Below, piece by piece: positions 1 to 9,409 of a DNA stretch of 12,121 nucleotides. The translations under genes and the position numbers were made by a program. The stretch lies in contig DASRCB010000310.1 in assembly GCA_035653295.1 (NCBI GenBank), positions 1 to 12,121 of the forward strand, read 5' to 3'. Source of the stretch: DASRCB01 sp035653295. Its GTDB lineage: Bacteria; Acidobacteriota; Terriglobia; Bryobacterales; Bryobacteraceae. The notes under the pieces are model-generated. The model made no database searches. It was not told the origin of the DNA and was given only the letters and a program-made list of their open reading frames with translations. How positions within the stretch are numbered: position 1 is the first letter of the stretch; every line of letters starts with the position of its first letter.

Positions 1-1680
<1,680 letters not shown>

Positions 1681-1694
1681 CGGCTGCTGGAGGA

Positions 1695-1721
1695 CCGGTC
1701 GCCGAAGGCGGTCGGAATTTT
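1695..1721 (+). terminator. Hairpin with short T-run between clpB and htrA
   Basis: A 9-bp stem (1695-1703 with 1707-1715, two G-U pairs) closes a GAA loop and is followed by AATTTT at 1716-1721. It has the shape of a weak intrinsic terminator or attenuator 15 nt after the clpB stop. The T-run is short, so partial read-through into htrA is plausible. The htrA Shine-Dalgarno sequence comes directly after it. Confidence 0.4.
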
Positions 1722-1737
1722 GACGAGGGTATCTGAG

Positions 1738-3246
1738 ATGAATCGACACTTTCAAATCCGCCGCTCGACGGCGATTCTGTCCCTGGTGGTTGCGGCCCTT
1801 GTCGGCGCGCTGGTCTTCAGTTTAAGCGCGGCCCGCCGCACGCCACTATTTACTTCTCCGACCGCGCTGGCGGCGACCGGAACCAGCGAGCCGGCGATCA
1901 AGGACTCGTACGCTCCGGTGCTGGAGCACGCCATGCCGGCGGTGGTGACCATCACGACGACGCAGAAGCAGAAGGTCAACGCGGGCGGAAACGGGATTTT
2001 CGACGATCCATTTTTCCGGCAGTTCTTCGGCGGGCGCATGCCGCAGATGCCGCGGGAGCAGATCGCGCACGCGCTGGGCTCGGGCGTGATCGTGAATCCC
2101 GATGGATACATTCTGACGAACAACCACGTGGTGGAGAACGCGACCGACATCAAGGTTTCGATGCAGGGCCGCCGCGACATTCCCGCAAAGCTGGTGGGCG
2201 CGGATGCTCCGAGCGACGTGGCGGTAGTCAAGATCGATCAGAAAGACCTGCCCACGCTGCCGCTGGGCAATTCGGACAAGGCCCGGGTGGGCGACGTCGT
2301 GCTCGCGATCGGCAATCCGCTGGGAATCGGGCAGACGGCGACGATGGGCATCATCAGCGCGAAGGGCCGCTCGCTGCAGGGCCAGATCGAGCAGGTTGAG
2401 GACTTCATTCAAACCGACGCGGCGATCAACCAGGGCAACTCCGGCGGCGCGCTTATTAACACGCGCGGTGAGCTGATCGGCATCAACACCGCGATTGTCG
2501 GCGGAAGCGGCGGGAACATCGGAATCGGCTTCGCCATTCCGGCGAACCTGGCGCGCAATGAAATGCAGCAGTTGATCAAGACCGGCAAGGTTGTGCGCGG
2601 CTTCATCGGCATCGTGCCCAACGGCGTGGCTCCGGGTCAGGAAGAGGCGTACGGACTGAAGCCCGGGGAGAAGGGCGTAGCGATTTCCGAAGTTTCGCCG
2701 AACAGCCCTGGCGCGAAAGCAGGTCTGAAGGTTGGCGACGTGATCGTGGCTGTGAACGGGAATCCGGTGGAAGACGAGAACGCCTTCCGGCTGGAGATCG
2801 CGGGCATGGCTCCGGGCAGCAAGGTCAACCTGAAGGTGCTGCGCGACGGACACGAGATGGAGGTCCCGGTCACGCTGGGCGAGAACCGCGAGTTCGCGAA
2901 GGCGCGCCGCGGCAACAACGGCGAGCAGGGCGGGAACGAGAACCAGGGGCAGCAGAGCGCGCTCTCGGGCGTCTCGGTGGACAACATCACGTCGGACGTG
3001 AAGCAGCAGCTGCAGCTGCCGGCGAATATCACTGGCGTGGTGGTTACGAACGTGGATGAAGGGTCGGCGGCGTCCGACGCTGGTCTGCAGGAAGGCGACG
3101 TAATCCAGCGGGTCAACCATCAGAAGGTGACCACGGTGGACGACTTCGACAACGCAGTCAAAGCCGCCGGCAGCCGGCAGATCCTGCTGCTGGTCTACAA
3201 CGCACAGGCTCGTGGATCGCGCTTCATCGTCGTCCAGGGCAAGTAA
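1738..3246 (+). CDS. htrA: HtrA/DegQ-type periplasmic serine protease with two PDZ domains
   Basis: This is an S1C-family protease that degrades or chaperones misfolded envelope proteins. It has 502 residues. A basic start (RR at 8-9) and a hydrophobic stretch at about 10-29 form a signal sequence or membrane anchor, with no clear cleavage site. The protease domain has the full triad: His130 in NNHVVE, Asp160 in APSDVAVV and Ser235 in GNSGGAL. PDZ1 begins near residue 288 (GFIGI) and PDZ2 spans about 405-500. They are joined by a Gly/Asn/Gln-rich linker (about 390-407). The ATG at 1738 is chosen because GAGGG at 1725-1729 sits 8 nt upstream; an in-frame TTG at 1720 has no such site. The position after clpB and before hsp20-lon fits an envelope branch of stress proteostasis. 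Whether it is a DegP, DegQ or DegS equivalent cannot be told from sequence; two PDZ domains argue against DegS. Confidence 0.95.
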   Translation: MNRHFQIRRSTAILSLVVAALVGALVFSLSAARRTPLFTSPTALAATGTSEPAIKDSYAPVLEHAMPAVVTITTTQKQKVNAGGNGIFDDPFFRQFFGGRMPQMPREQIAHALGSGVIVNPDGYILTNNHVVENATDIKVSMQGRRDIPAKLVGADAPSDVAVVKIDQKDLPTLPLGNSDKARVGDVVLAIGNPLGIGQTATMGIISAKGRSLQGQIEQVEDFIQTDAAINQGNSGGALINTRGELIGINTAIVGGSGGNIGIGFAIPANLARNEMQQLIKTGKVVRGFIGIVPNGVAPGQEEAYGLKPGEKGVAISEVSPNSPGAKAGLKVGDVIVAVNGNPVEDENAFRLEIAGMAPGSKVNLKVLRDGHEMEVPVTLGENREFAKARRGNNGEQGGNENQGQQSALSGVSVDNITSDVKQQLQLPANITGVVVTNVDEGSAASDAGLQEGDVIQRVNHQKVTTVDDFDNAVKAAGSRQILLLVYNAQARGSRFIVVQGK

Positions 3247-3268
3247 AACGCATAGTACGCGTTTATCG

Positions 3269-3302
3269 AAGGGCAGCCGTTAACCGGCTGCCCTTTTTGT
3301 TA
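3269..3302 (+). terminator. Strong intrinsic terminator after htrA
   Basis: A perfect 10-bp stem AGGGCAGCCG (3270-3279) pairs with 3285-3294 around a TTAAC loop and extends by one A-T pair. The tail is TTTTTGTTATT. A small 6-bp inverted repeat (AAACGC 3246-3251, GCGTTT 3259-3264) lies just upstream, overlapping the htrA stop codon. Transcription of hsp20-lon therefore probably starts independently, within the 60 bp that follow. I could not pick a convincing promoter there. Confidence 0.9.
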
Positions 3303-3362
3303 TTGCGTGATCCTTTGGGTGCAACTTCTCGGCAGGAGAAACATCAGATTACTTGAGTCCGC

Positions 3363-3716
3363 ATGTATCAGGGTAGAAAATCGTGGGCGATCGCCGTCCT
3401 GCCGGACAATGCGCAGGGCGAATTCTGGAGACCAGCCGTGGATGTTTTCCGAACGGCTGACGGCTGGCTGCTCCGTTTTGATCTGGCTGGGGTTCGGGCC
3501 GAGGATGTCGTGATTACGAGGCAGCTATCGCGTATACGCGTCAGCGGCGCCAGGCGCGATCAGCTTGTGGAACGGGGCTGGACCTACTACTCGATGGAGA
3601 TCGCCTGGACGCGGTTCGAGCGGACGATAGAGCTGCCGTGCAACGTCGAGGAAGCACGGCTGGAGATGCAATTGCACAATGGCATTCTGCTGGTCCGCGT
3701 TGTGACCTCGGAGTGA
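3363..3716 (+). CDS. Short Hsp20-family (alpha-crystallin) chaperone
   Basis: Small heat-shock proteins hold unfolding clients without using ATP. This protein has only 117 residues, short for the family (usually about 140-160). The alpha-crystallin domain starts near residue 23 with PAVDVFRTADGWLLRFDLAG, continues through VSGARRD and the FERTIELP strand, and ends in the NGILLVRV strand. The protein stops six residues later, so no C-terminal I-x-I/V oligomerisation motif is present, and the N-terminal arm is short. An in-frame TGA at 3354 forces the ATG at 3363. Only a poor ribosome site (TTGAG) is near it; a better GGAG at 3335 is too far upstream. The gene ends 17 nt before lon, so it should be co-transcribed with lon and could deliver unfolded clients to it. 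The family call is firm; the functional link to Lon is inferred. Confidence 0.9.
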   Translation: MYQGRKSWAIAVLPDNAQGEFWRPAVDVFRTADGWLLRFDLAGVRAEDVVITRQLSRIRVSGARRDQLVERGWTYYSMEIAWTRFERTIELPCNVEEARLEMQLHNGILLVRVVTSE

Positions 3717-3733
3717 CGGAAGGGACAAAAACA

Positions 3734-6115
3734 ATGTCAGAAGCAACGCAAAATCAGAGCCCGATGCTGCCGGTTCTGCCGCTCAAGAATACGGTGCTCT
3801 TTCCGTACCTCCTGATGCCGCTTTCGGTGGGGCGGGCGAGTTCCGTCGCCGCGGTGGAGGCGGCGCTGGCGACCGAGGAGAAGGAAGTTCTTCTTTTCGC
3901 GCAGAAAGACGCGTCGGTGGAGACGCCGGGCCAGGACGACTTGTATCTGGTGGGCACGCGGGCGCTGATTCGCAAGATGAATCGTCCGAACGAAGGCGTG
4001 CTCGAACTGCTGGTGCTGGGCATGGAGCGCGTGGCGCTGATTCGGCTGGACAACTCCGAGCCGTTTTTGCGGGCGCGCGTAAATCCACTGCCGCTGCCGA
4101 TGGACAGCAGTCCGGAGGTGGAGGCGCTGCAGGGAGCGCTGACGGAGCTGGCCGGGCGGGCCATTCAGCTGGCGCAGCCGAACTCGCCGCAGGAGATTGG
4201 GAAGCTGCTGGCGGCCAACGACGATCCGCTGCGGCTGGCGTACCTGCTGGCGTCGATGTTCGGCCTGGATGTGGAGAAGGAGCAGGCTCTGCTGGAGGCG
4301 CCGACGCGAGCCGACACGCTGCGACTGATGCACGGCTATCTCACGCACGAGCTGCAGGTGCTGGAGATCCGGAACAAGATCACCTCCGAAGCGCGCAACG
4401 AGATGTCGAAGGAGCAGCGCGATTACCTGCTCCGGCAGCAGATGAAGGCGATCCAGCAGGAGCTTGGCGAGAAGAATCCCGAGCAGGCGGAAGCGGAGCA
4501 GCTGCGCGAGCAACTGGAGAAGGCTGATCTGCCGGAAGACGTGAGGAAAGAAGCGGAGCGCGAGCTGGGCCGCATGGAAAAACTGCCGCCGGCCGCCCCC
4601 GATTACCACGTGATCCGGACGTGGATGGAGTACGTGCTGGAGCTGCCGTGGCGCAAGGCGACCGAGGACAACCTGGAGATCGCGCGCGCCCGCCAGGTTC
4701 TGGACGAGGACCATTACGGGCTGAAGGAGATCAAGGAGCGCATCCTCGAGCACCTGGCAGTGCTGAAGCTGAACCCGGGAGCGAAGGCCCCGATTCTGTG
4801 CCTGGTCGGACCTCCGGGCGTGGGCAAGACGTCGCTGGGGCAGTCGGTGGCGCGTGCGCTGAATCGCAAGTTCGAGCGCATGAGCCTGGGTGGCCTGCAC
4901 GACGAGGCCGAATTGCGCGGCCACCGGCGGACTTATATCGGCGCGATGCCGGGCCGCCTGATCCAGGCGATGCGGCGCGCGGGCGCGAACAACCCGGTGC
5001 TGATGCTGGACGAGGTGGACAAGCTGGGGCGCGATTTCCGCGGCGATCCCGCGGCGGCGCTGCTGGAGGTGCTTGATCCGGAACAGAACAAGAGCTTCCG
5101 CGACAACTACCTCGACCTGCCCTTCGATCTCTCGAAGGTCCTGTTTGTCACTACGGCGAACGCGCTGGACACGATTCCGCAGCCGCTACTGGACAGGATG
5201 GAGATCCTGCGGCTGGCCGGATACACGGAAGAAGAGAAGATGGTGATCGCGCGGCGCTATCTGATTCCGAGGCAGCTCAGGGAAGCGGGGCTGACGGCGG
5301 AACAGGTAGAACTCTCCGATGTGACGCTGCGGAAGATCATCACTGGTTATACGCGTGAAGCAGGTTTGCGTCGTCTGGAGCGGGCGATCGGGCGGGTGAT
5401 CCGCAAGGTCGCACTGAAGTTCGCGGAGGGCGCGGAAGGGCCGATCAGCGTCAGCGTGGAGGATCTGGGCGAGATGCTCGGGCCGGAGATCTTCACGCAG
5501 GAAGAGATGCGGCGCGACGTGCCGCCGGGCGTTGCAACGGGGCTGGCGTGGACCGAGGCGGGCGGCGATGTGTTGTACATCGAGTCGACGCTGCTGCCGG
5601 AAGGCAAGGGTCTCACGCTGACGGGCCAGCTCGGCGAGGTGATGCAGGAGTCGGCGCGGGCGGCGCAGAGCTATCTGTGGTCGCACGCCGAGGATCTGGG
5701 CATCGAAGCCGGGATGTTCAAGGGCAACGGCGTCCACGTCCACGTGCCGGCGGGCGCGATTCCGAAGGATGGTCCGTCGGCGGGGGTAACGATGGCGACG
5801 GCGCTTACGTCGATGTATACACGGCAGCCGGCGCGCTCCGATGTGGCCATGACCGGGGAGATTACGCTGACCGGTCTGGTGCTGCCGATCGGCGGCGTGA
5901 AAGAGAAAACGCTGGCGGCGCGGCGAGCGGGAATCAATACCGTGATTCTGCCGCGGGCGAACCAGAAGGACCTGCGGGAGCTGCCCGACAACGTCCGCAA
6001 CGAGATGAAGTTCATCTTCGCGGATCGAGTTGAGGACGTGCTGTCGGTGGCGATTCCGGAGCTGCGCGAGCGGATCAATTTGACGCGCGCGCGGCCGATG
6101 GCGCCGGCGGCGTGA
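3734..6115 (+). CDS. lon: ATP-dependent protease Lon (LonA type)
   Basis: Lon is a cytoplasmic AAA+ protease that degrades damaged proteins and selected regulators. At 793 residues it has the normal LonA length. The N-terminal substrate-binding domain begins with LPVLPLKNTVLFPYLLMPL (about 12-30). A helical region leads to the AAA+ module with Walker A GPPGVGKTS at 359-367 and Walker B VLMLDE with D426 and E427. The C-terminal protease domain has the Ser-Lys dyad: Ser682 in PKDGPSAG and Lys725 in GGVKEK, spaced 43 residues as in E. coli Lon (679/722). The ATG at 3734 has GGAAGGG at 3718-3724 with a 9-nt spacer; the upstream in-frame extension overlaps hsp20 and is not native. No heat-shock repressor site (CIRCE) was seen. 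A terminator follows directly. Confidence 0.98.
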   Translation: MSEATQNQSPMLPVLPLKNTVLFPYLLMPLSVGRASSVAAVEAALATEEKEVLLFAQKDASVETPGQDDLYLVGTRALIRKMNRPNEGVLELLVLGMERVALIRLDNSEPFLRARVNPLPLPMDSSPEVEALQGALTELAGRAIQLAQPNSPQEIGKLLAANDDPLRLAYLLASMFGLDVEKEQALLEAPTRADTLRLMHGYLTHELQVLEIRNKITSEARNEMSKEQRDYLLRQQMKAIQQELGEKNPEQAEAEQLREQLEKADLPEDVRKEAERELGRMEKLPPAAPDYHVIRTWMEYVLELPWRKATEDNLEIARARQVLDEDHYGLKEIKERILEHLAVLKLNPGAKAPILCLVGPPGVGKTSLGQSVARALNRKFERMSLGGLHDEAELRGHRRTYIGAMPGRLIQAMRRAGANNPVLMLDEVDKLGRDFRGDPAAALLEVLDPEQNKSFRDNYLDLPFDLSKVLFVTTANALDTIPQPLLDRMEILRLAGYTEEEKMVIARRYLIPRQLREAGLTAEQVELSDVTLRKIITGYTREAGLRRLERAIGRVIRKVALKFAEGAEGPISVSVEDLGEMLGPEIFTQEEMRRDVPPGVATGLAWTEAGGDVLYIESTLLPEGKGLTLTGQLGEVMQESARAAQSYLWSHAEDLGIEAGMFKGNGVHVHVPAGAIPKDGPSAGVTMATALTSMYTRQPARSDVAMTGEITLTGLVLPIGGVKEKTLAARRAGINTVILPRANQKDLRELPDNVRNEMKFIFADRVEDVLSVAIPELRERINLTRARPMAPAA

Positions 6116-6153
6116 TGGGATTTATCAAATAACAAACAACGAAGACCGACTCG

Positions 6154-6187
6154 AGGGCGAGGCCAGGGGGCTTCGCCCTTTTTATTT
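6154..6187 (+). terminator. Intrinsic terminator after lon
   Basis: GGGCGAGGCC (6155-6164) pairs with 6169-6178 around AGGG, giving 10 bp with one G-U pair. It extends by A6154-T6179 and is followed by TTTTTATTT. This ends the hsp20-lon unit. Confidence 0.88.
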
Positions 6188-6210
6188 GGCGGGTTTATTC
6201 AACCAGACCA

Positions 6211-6265
6211 GGCGGGCTGGGAGCCCGCCGCAGGCAGAGTGCCTGCCCCACAAATACAATGGACC
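6211..6265 (+). repeat. Tandem palindromic element, copy 1, reaching into the GH5 start
   Basis: Two adjacent hairpins are seen: GGCGGGCT (6211-6218) with AGCCCGCC (6222-6229), and GCAGGCA (6230-6236) with TGCCTGC (6240-6246), each with a 3-nt loop. The tail is CCACAA (6248-6253) plus AATGGACC (6258-6265). The same tail, without six inserted bases, follows a related palindrome at 10535. That suggests a dispersed intergenic repeat family rather than a terminator, as there is no T-run. Two copies are the only direct support here. Confidence 0.55.
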
Positions 6266-7251
6266 CTCAATTTGTGATGGCCTCCGGCAGCGGGTTTGAG
6301 CTGAACTCGGCGCGGTTTCCGGTTGTGGGCGCGAACAACTACTACCTGGGATTCGTGTCGGCTGCGATGCGGCGGGCGGTGCTCGACGCGGCGGGGCAAT
6401 TCGGGTTCAATGTGCTGCGGGCCTGGGCGTTTCTGGATCAACCATGGCGCGGCGCGTGGTTTCAGAACGGGGAGACGATCAACGACAGCGAGACAGGGCT
6501 CGCGCGGCTCGATCAGCTGGTCGCCGACGCCGAAGCGGCCAACATTCGGCTCATTCTGCCGCTGGTGAACTACTGGCCCGATTTCGGCGGGATGGACCAG
6601 TACGTGTCCTGGGCGGGCGGCGGTCCGCGGGAGCGGTTCTATGGTGACGAAGCGGTGCGCGCGATGTATCGCAACTGGGTGCAGCACGTGCTCACGCGGC
6701 AGAACACGGTTACAGGGCGGCTGTACCGGGAGGAACCGGCGATTCTCGCGTGGGAACTGGCCAATGAGCCACGGTGCGAAACGCCGGAGCTCCTGCTGGG
6801 CTGGGTGCGCGAGATGAGCCAATGGGTGAAAGAGCATGACCCCAATCACCTGCTGGCCGTCGGTGATGAGGGTTTCGATGGCGACGGGTTCCTCGAGATT
6901 GTGGAGATCGATTTCGGCACGTTTCACCTGTACCCGCAGGCATGGAAGCAGGCGGATCCGATTGCGTCGGGGGTGCGGTGGATCGAGCAACACATCGCGG
7001 CGGGACGCGAGGCGGGCAAGCCGATGCTGCTGGAAGAGTACGGCATGAGGGGCGATCAGCGGGAAGTGACTTACCGCGCGTGGCTGGATGCGGTGCTGGG
7101 CCAGGGAGGCGCCGGGGACCTGGCATGGATGCTGGCGTCAACCGACGGCGCGACCGGCGAGCGGTACCCCGACTACGACGGCTTCACGTTTTATGAGCCG
7201 GATGATGTGCCGGCGATTCGCGATCACGTGCGCCAGATGCTGTCGCGTTGA
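6259..7251 (+). CDS. GH5 mannanase-like glycoside hydrolase without signal peptide
   Basis: The 330 residues resemble GH5 endo-beta-1,4-mannanases (subfamily 7 style), retaining TIM-barrel enzymes that cut beta-mannans. The start of the fold reads FVMASGSGFEL then GANNYYLGF. NVLRAWAF is an early barrel strand. WELANEP carries the acid/base Glu170. FGTFHLYP holds active-site His223 and Tyr225. LLEEYG carries the nucleophile, most likely Glu260. All key residues are present. Family members are usually secreted, but this reading frame has no signal peptide. The only ATG upstream of the fold (6259) lies inside the tail of a palindromic repeat and has no ribosome site. Upstream the frame is open back to the lon terminator but has no ATG, GTG or TTG. 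ATG 6277 is an alternative start but would cut conserved residues. The 3' end overlaps the PL22 gene on the opposite strand by 68 bp. The exact substrate is not proven. Confidence 0.85.
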   Translation: MDPQFVMASGSGFELNSARFPVVGANNYYLGFVSAAMRRAVLDAAGQFGFNVLRAWAFLDQPWRGAWFQNGETINDSETGLARLDQLVADAEAANIRLILPLVNYWPDFGGMDQYVSWAGGGPRERFYGDEAVRAMYRNWVQHVLTRQNTVTGRLYREEPAILAWELANEPRCETPELLLGWVREMSQWVKEHDPNHLLAVGDEGFDGDGFLEIVEIDFGTFHLYPQAWKQADPIASGVRWIEQHIAAGREAGKPMLLEEYGMRGDQREVTYRAWLDAVLGQGGAGDLAWMLASTDGATGERYPDYDGFTFYEPDDVPAIRDHVRQMLSR

Positions 7252-8350
7252 GTTCCGCAACATAGACCTGAGCGAAACCGCTGCGGTCGCTGGCGAAGGC
7301 GATCTTCTTCTCGTCGTTGGACCACGATGGATGCGGATGCGTGTACTGCGGGCCGTAGACGGTGTCGCCATCGGCTTCCATCCAGCTCAGTTCTTTTCCC
7401 TGGCCGGCGCGAGCGGCGGCGAAGTCCTCGGCAAGCGCGTAGCAGGACTTGCGCCACTGCGAACCGCGGTTGCTCGATTCGCTGCGGCAAATCAGCCTGC
7501 GCGCGCCGGTATCGACCTCGATGACGTGAATGCCGGTGTCGGGGTGATTGGTGTCACAGAGGATCGCCGTGCCGGCGCGGTTCGGCGCGATATGCCAGGA
7601 GTTGAACTCAGCGATGGTGCGAATCTGGCGAGTTGTCCAGTCCATGCGGCACAGCGCGCGCGGCCAGATGGTGAAGACCAGATGGCCGGAGCCGCCGAGA
7701 AAAGTCTCATGCACGACGAACTCGGAGTTGTCGTGCTGGTAGAGGCACTCGAGGCCGGAGCCATCGCGGCGGATACGATGCATTCGGGGCGCTGGATCGG
7801 CGGCGAACTCGATCCAGTCCGGCTCGAGCGGATGAAACTGGGGATGAATCACGGTTCGCGGAAAGGGTATTCGCCGCCAGCCGCTTCCATCGGATTGTCC
7901 GACGGCCAGGCCACGTTCATCCCCCATGCGGTATGCCGCCGTGAGCCACGCGCCGTCAGGGGAGATGGACGGTTCACCGAACTGCACGCGGGGGATGTCG
8001 ATGATCGTCGTCTCCTCGAGTGTTTCGAGGTTCAGCGCAGACAAGGACGAGACGCGGGCGAAGAGGATCTGATTGCCGGCCGGGTGGAGCATCGGCGAAA
8101 AGGGGTGGATCGGCGGTCCGTCCGTCAGCTGGACGATTTCCCCTTCCGGATACTCAGCGAGGAAAAGCTGCGGCGACCCGCTGCGATAAGACGTGAAGAA
8201 AAGACGGCCATCGCCGGGCAGGAATGAACTGTGCAGGAAGTACGAGGGATGATTGATGGACGGGTGGGATGTGAGGCGGCGAATGCGGGCTCCGGAGGCT
8301 CGATCCTGAAGCCAGCTGCCCTCGCAGGCGAATCTGGCGCCCTTGCTCAC
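7184..8350 (-). CDS. Oligogalacturonate lyase-like beta-propeller (PL22 type)
   Basis: The protein has 388 residues, the same length as I recall for Dickeya oligogalacturonate lyase (Ogl). Ogl is a cytoplasmic Mn-dependent beta-propeller that splits unsaturated digalacturonate in pectin breakdown. Repeated propeller blades (for example FTSYRSGSPQLFLAEY, SPDGAWLTAAY, FASDRSGFAQVYVAEL) are clear. The signature metal ligands Q-x-x-H-x-H appear as Gln335, His338 and His340. Other candidate active-site histidines are His214 (VVHETF) and His253 (SWHIAP). The GTG at 8350 is chosen because it overlaps the stop of the upstream methyltransferase gene as GTGA, implying translational coupling. A longer frame to 8452 would overlap that gene by about 100 bp. 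There is no signal peptide, in line with a cytoplasmic enzyme. A generic TolB-like propeller is the alternative, but the ligand motif favours PL22. Its last 22 codons overlap the GH5 gene. Confidence 0.82.
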   Translation of the reverse strand: MSKGARFACEGSWLQDRASGARIRRLTSHPSINHPSYFLHSSFLPGDGRLFFTSYRSGSPQLFLAEYPEGEIVQLTDGPPIHPFSPMLHPAGNQILFARVSSLSALNLETLEETTIIDIPRVQFGEPSISPDGAWLTAAYRMGDERGLAVGQSDGSGWRRIPFPRTVIHPQFHPLEPDWIEFAADPAPRMHRIRRDGSGLECLYQHDNSEFVVHETFLGGSGHLVFTIWPRALCRMDWTTRQIRTIAEFNSWHIAPNRAGTAILCDTNHPDTGIHVIEVDTGARRLICRSESSNRGSQWRKSCYALAEDFAAARAGQGKELSWMEADGDTVYGPQYTHPHPSWSNDEKKIAFASDRSGFAQVYVAELNATASGARDRESPAHHPAHKT

Positions 8351-9366
8351 GCGCGGCCCGTGAAGAGGTCGCGGCCGGCGGCGAGCGCCGCAATTTTCCG
8401 GTCGGCGACGGAGCGCTTCAGCATCCAGAATCCGCAGTCGGGATTGACCCACTGCACGCGGCCGGGCCCCAGTTTCCGCTCGGCTCTCTCGATGCGGCGC
8501 GCGATTTCATCCGCGGTCTCAACGTCGTTCACCTTGATATCCACGACCCCGATGCCGAGTCCCATGCTGCTTCTGACTTCCCGAAGCGCATCGAGTTCGT
8601 CCGCGGGGCGGTGCGCGCATTCGAGCAGGACGTGGTCCGCCTCGAGTGCATTCAGGAACTCGACGAGCTGAGCCCACGCGCCTTTCTGAATACTCTGGCC
8701 GCCATAATTGCCGAAGCACAGATGAACGGCGCGCCGCGGGCCATCGAATGCGCGCAGCACGGTATTGATGGCCAGGGCCGCGAGACGCCACTGATCCGGA
8801 CTGCCGGGGAGGTTGGCCTCGTCCACCTGCAGGCACTCGCAGGGAAGCCCGGCCACCTGTTCGGCCAGCACGACGGCGATGGCCATGGCGAGGGATTCAA
8901 AATCGCGGTAGGAGCGGTCGAGCAGGGTGCGGGCCAGCATGTAGGGGCTGGTCACAGTGAACTTGAACGGACCGCCCGCGACGGATGCAGCGAGGCGGCA
9001 GTCGGCGAGCAGGTTCAGAGAACCTTCAGTGACAGCGGCAGTGACCACGCCCGCGGATTTACGGCGGAACTGCATGGACTCCATGCGCGCGAAGGCGTCG
9101 GATTCGCTGCGGGACAGGCGGGATCGAATGCCGCCCATGGGCCGGACGAAGTAGTCGATCATGCCGTTCGTATCCGGGTCGTTGACGTCGAAACGATAGA
9201 GTTCGCCGTCGGTGGGCAGGTCGATTCCAGCCTGCCGCTGGGTGTCGAAAACGACGCGCGTGGCGTCGAGCCGCGCCTGCTCGGAGGGCAGGGCCGGCAG
9301 CCAGTCAGGGACGGGGTACGAGCCGATGGTTGTGGTGAGAATGCGGTCGATGGCGGCCTCCGGGAC
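8347..9366 (-). CDS. Core-MetE-like zinc methyltransferase, no standard start codon
   Basis: This resembles the catalytic half of cobalamin-independent methionine synthase, which moves a methyl group to a zinc-bound thiol. It is far shorter than full MetE (about 750 residues), so the folate-dependent reaction cannot be assumed. Zinc ligands of the MetE type are intact: H-x-C in VHLCFGNYG (residues 215 and 217 counted from 9366), Glu249 in LLECAHRP and Cys311 in NPDCGFW. The first ATG (9162) gives 271 residues. However, the frame upstream codes for an unmistakable family N-terminus, ILTTTIGSYPVPDWLP followed by GIDLPTDGELYRFDVNDPDTNG. No ATG, GTG or TTG exists there. Candidates are GTC at 9366 (one base from GTG; 339 residues) or ATT at 9342 (331 residues). 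The boundary at 9366 is therefore tentative. The gene ends in a GTGA overlap with the PL22 gene. The methyl donor and acceptor are unknown. Confidence 0.85.
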   Translation of the reverse strand, partial: VPEAAIDRILTTTIGSYPVPDWLPALPSEQARLDATRVVFDTQRQAGIDLPTDGELYRFDVNDPDTNGMIDYFVRPMGGIRSRLSRSESDAFARMESMQFRRKSAGVVTAAVTEGSLNLLADCRLAASVAGGPFKFTVTSPYMLARTLLDRSYRDFESLAMAIAVVLAEQVAGLPCECLQVDEANLPGSPDQWRLAALAINTVLRAFDGPRRAVHLCFGNYGGQSIQKGAWAQLVEFLNALEADHVLLECAHRPADELDALREVRSSMGLGIGVVDIKVNDVETADEIARRIERAERKLGPGRVQWVNPDCGFWMLKRSVADRKIAALAAGRDLFTGRA

Positions 9367-9374
9367 TCCCGCAC

Positions 9375-9403
9375 ATTGTATCCGGGCCGGGGCAGAGTAA
9401 GTT
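9375..9403. promoter_or_regulatory. Possible divergent, leaderless-type promoters
   Basis: The 43-bp gap between two divergent genes holds a -10-like TACAAT on the minus strand (9380-9375), ending 8 nt before the tentative GTC start at 9366. A -10-like TAAGTT on the plus strand (9398-9403) ends 6 nt before the ATG at 9410, with TTGTAT (9376-9381) as a possible -35 at 16 nt. Neither gene has a good Shine-Dalgarno sequence. This geometry is typical of leaderless transcripts, but hexamer matches alone are weak evidence. Confidence 0.3.
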
Positions 9404-9409
9404 TAAGTT

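Noticed and set aside
1720..1737. TTG start for htrA at 1720
   Set aside because: It overlaps the T-run of the hairpin and has no ribosome site, while ATG 1738 has GAGGG at a good distance.
1846..3120. Long minus-strand open frame opposite htrA
   Set aside because: The htrA frame holds an intact triad and two PDZ domains; the antisense translation shows no domain and biased composition.
3737..4924. Long minus-strand open frame opposite lon
   Set aside because: It is rich in Arg, Gln, Leu and His with no family motif, and lies opposite the fully conserved lon frame. GC-rich codon bias produces such antisense frames.
6230..6246. Second terminator after lon
   Set aside because: The stem is perfect but there is no T-run, and a related palindrome occurs elsewhere, so a repeat is the better reading.
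7088..8227. Plus-strand open frame opposite the PL22 gene
   Set aside because: The minus-strand frame has propeller blades and the Q-x-x-H-x-H ligands; the plus frame has no family features.
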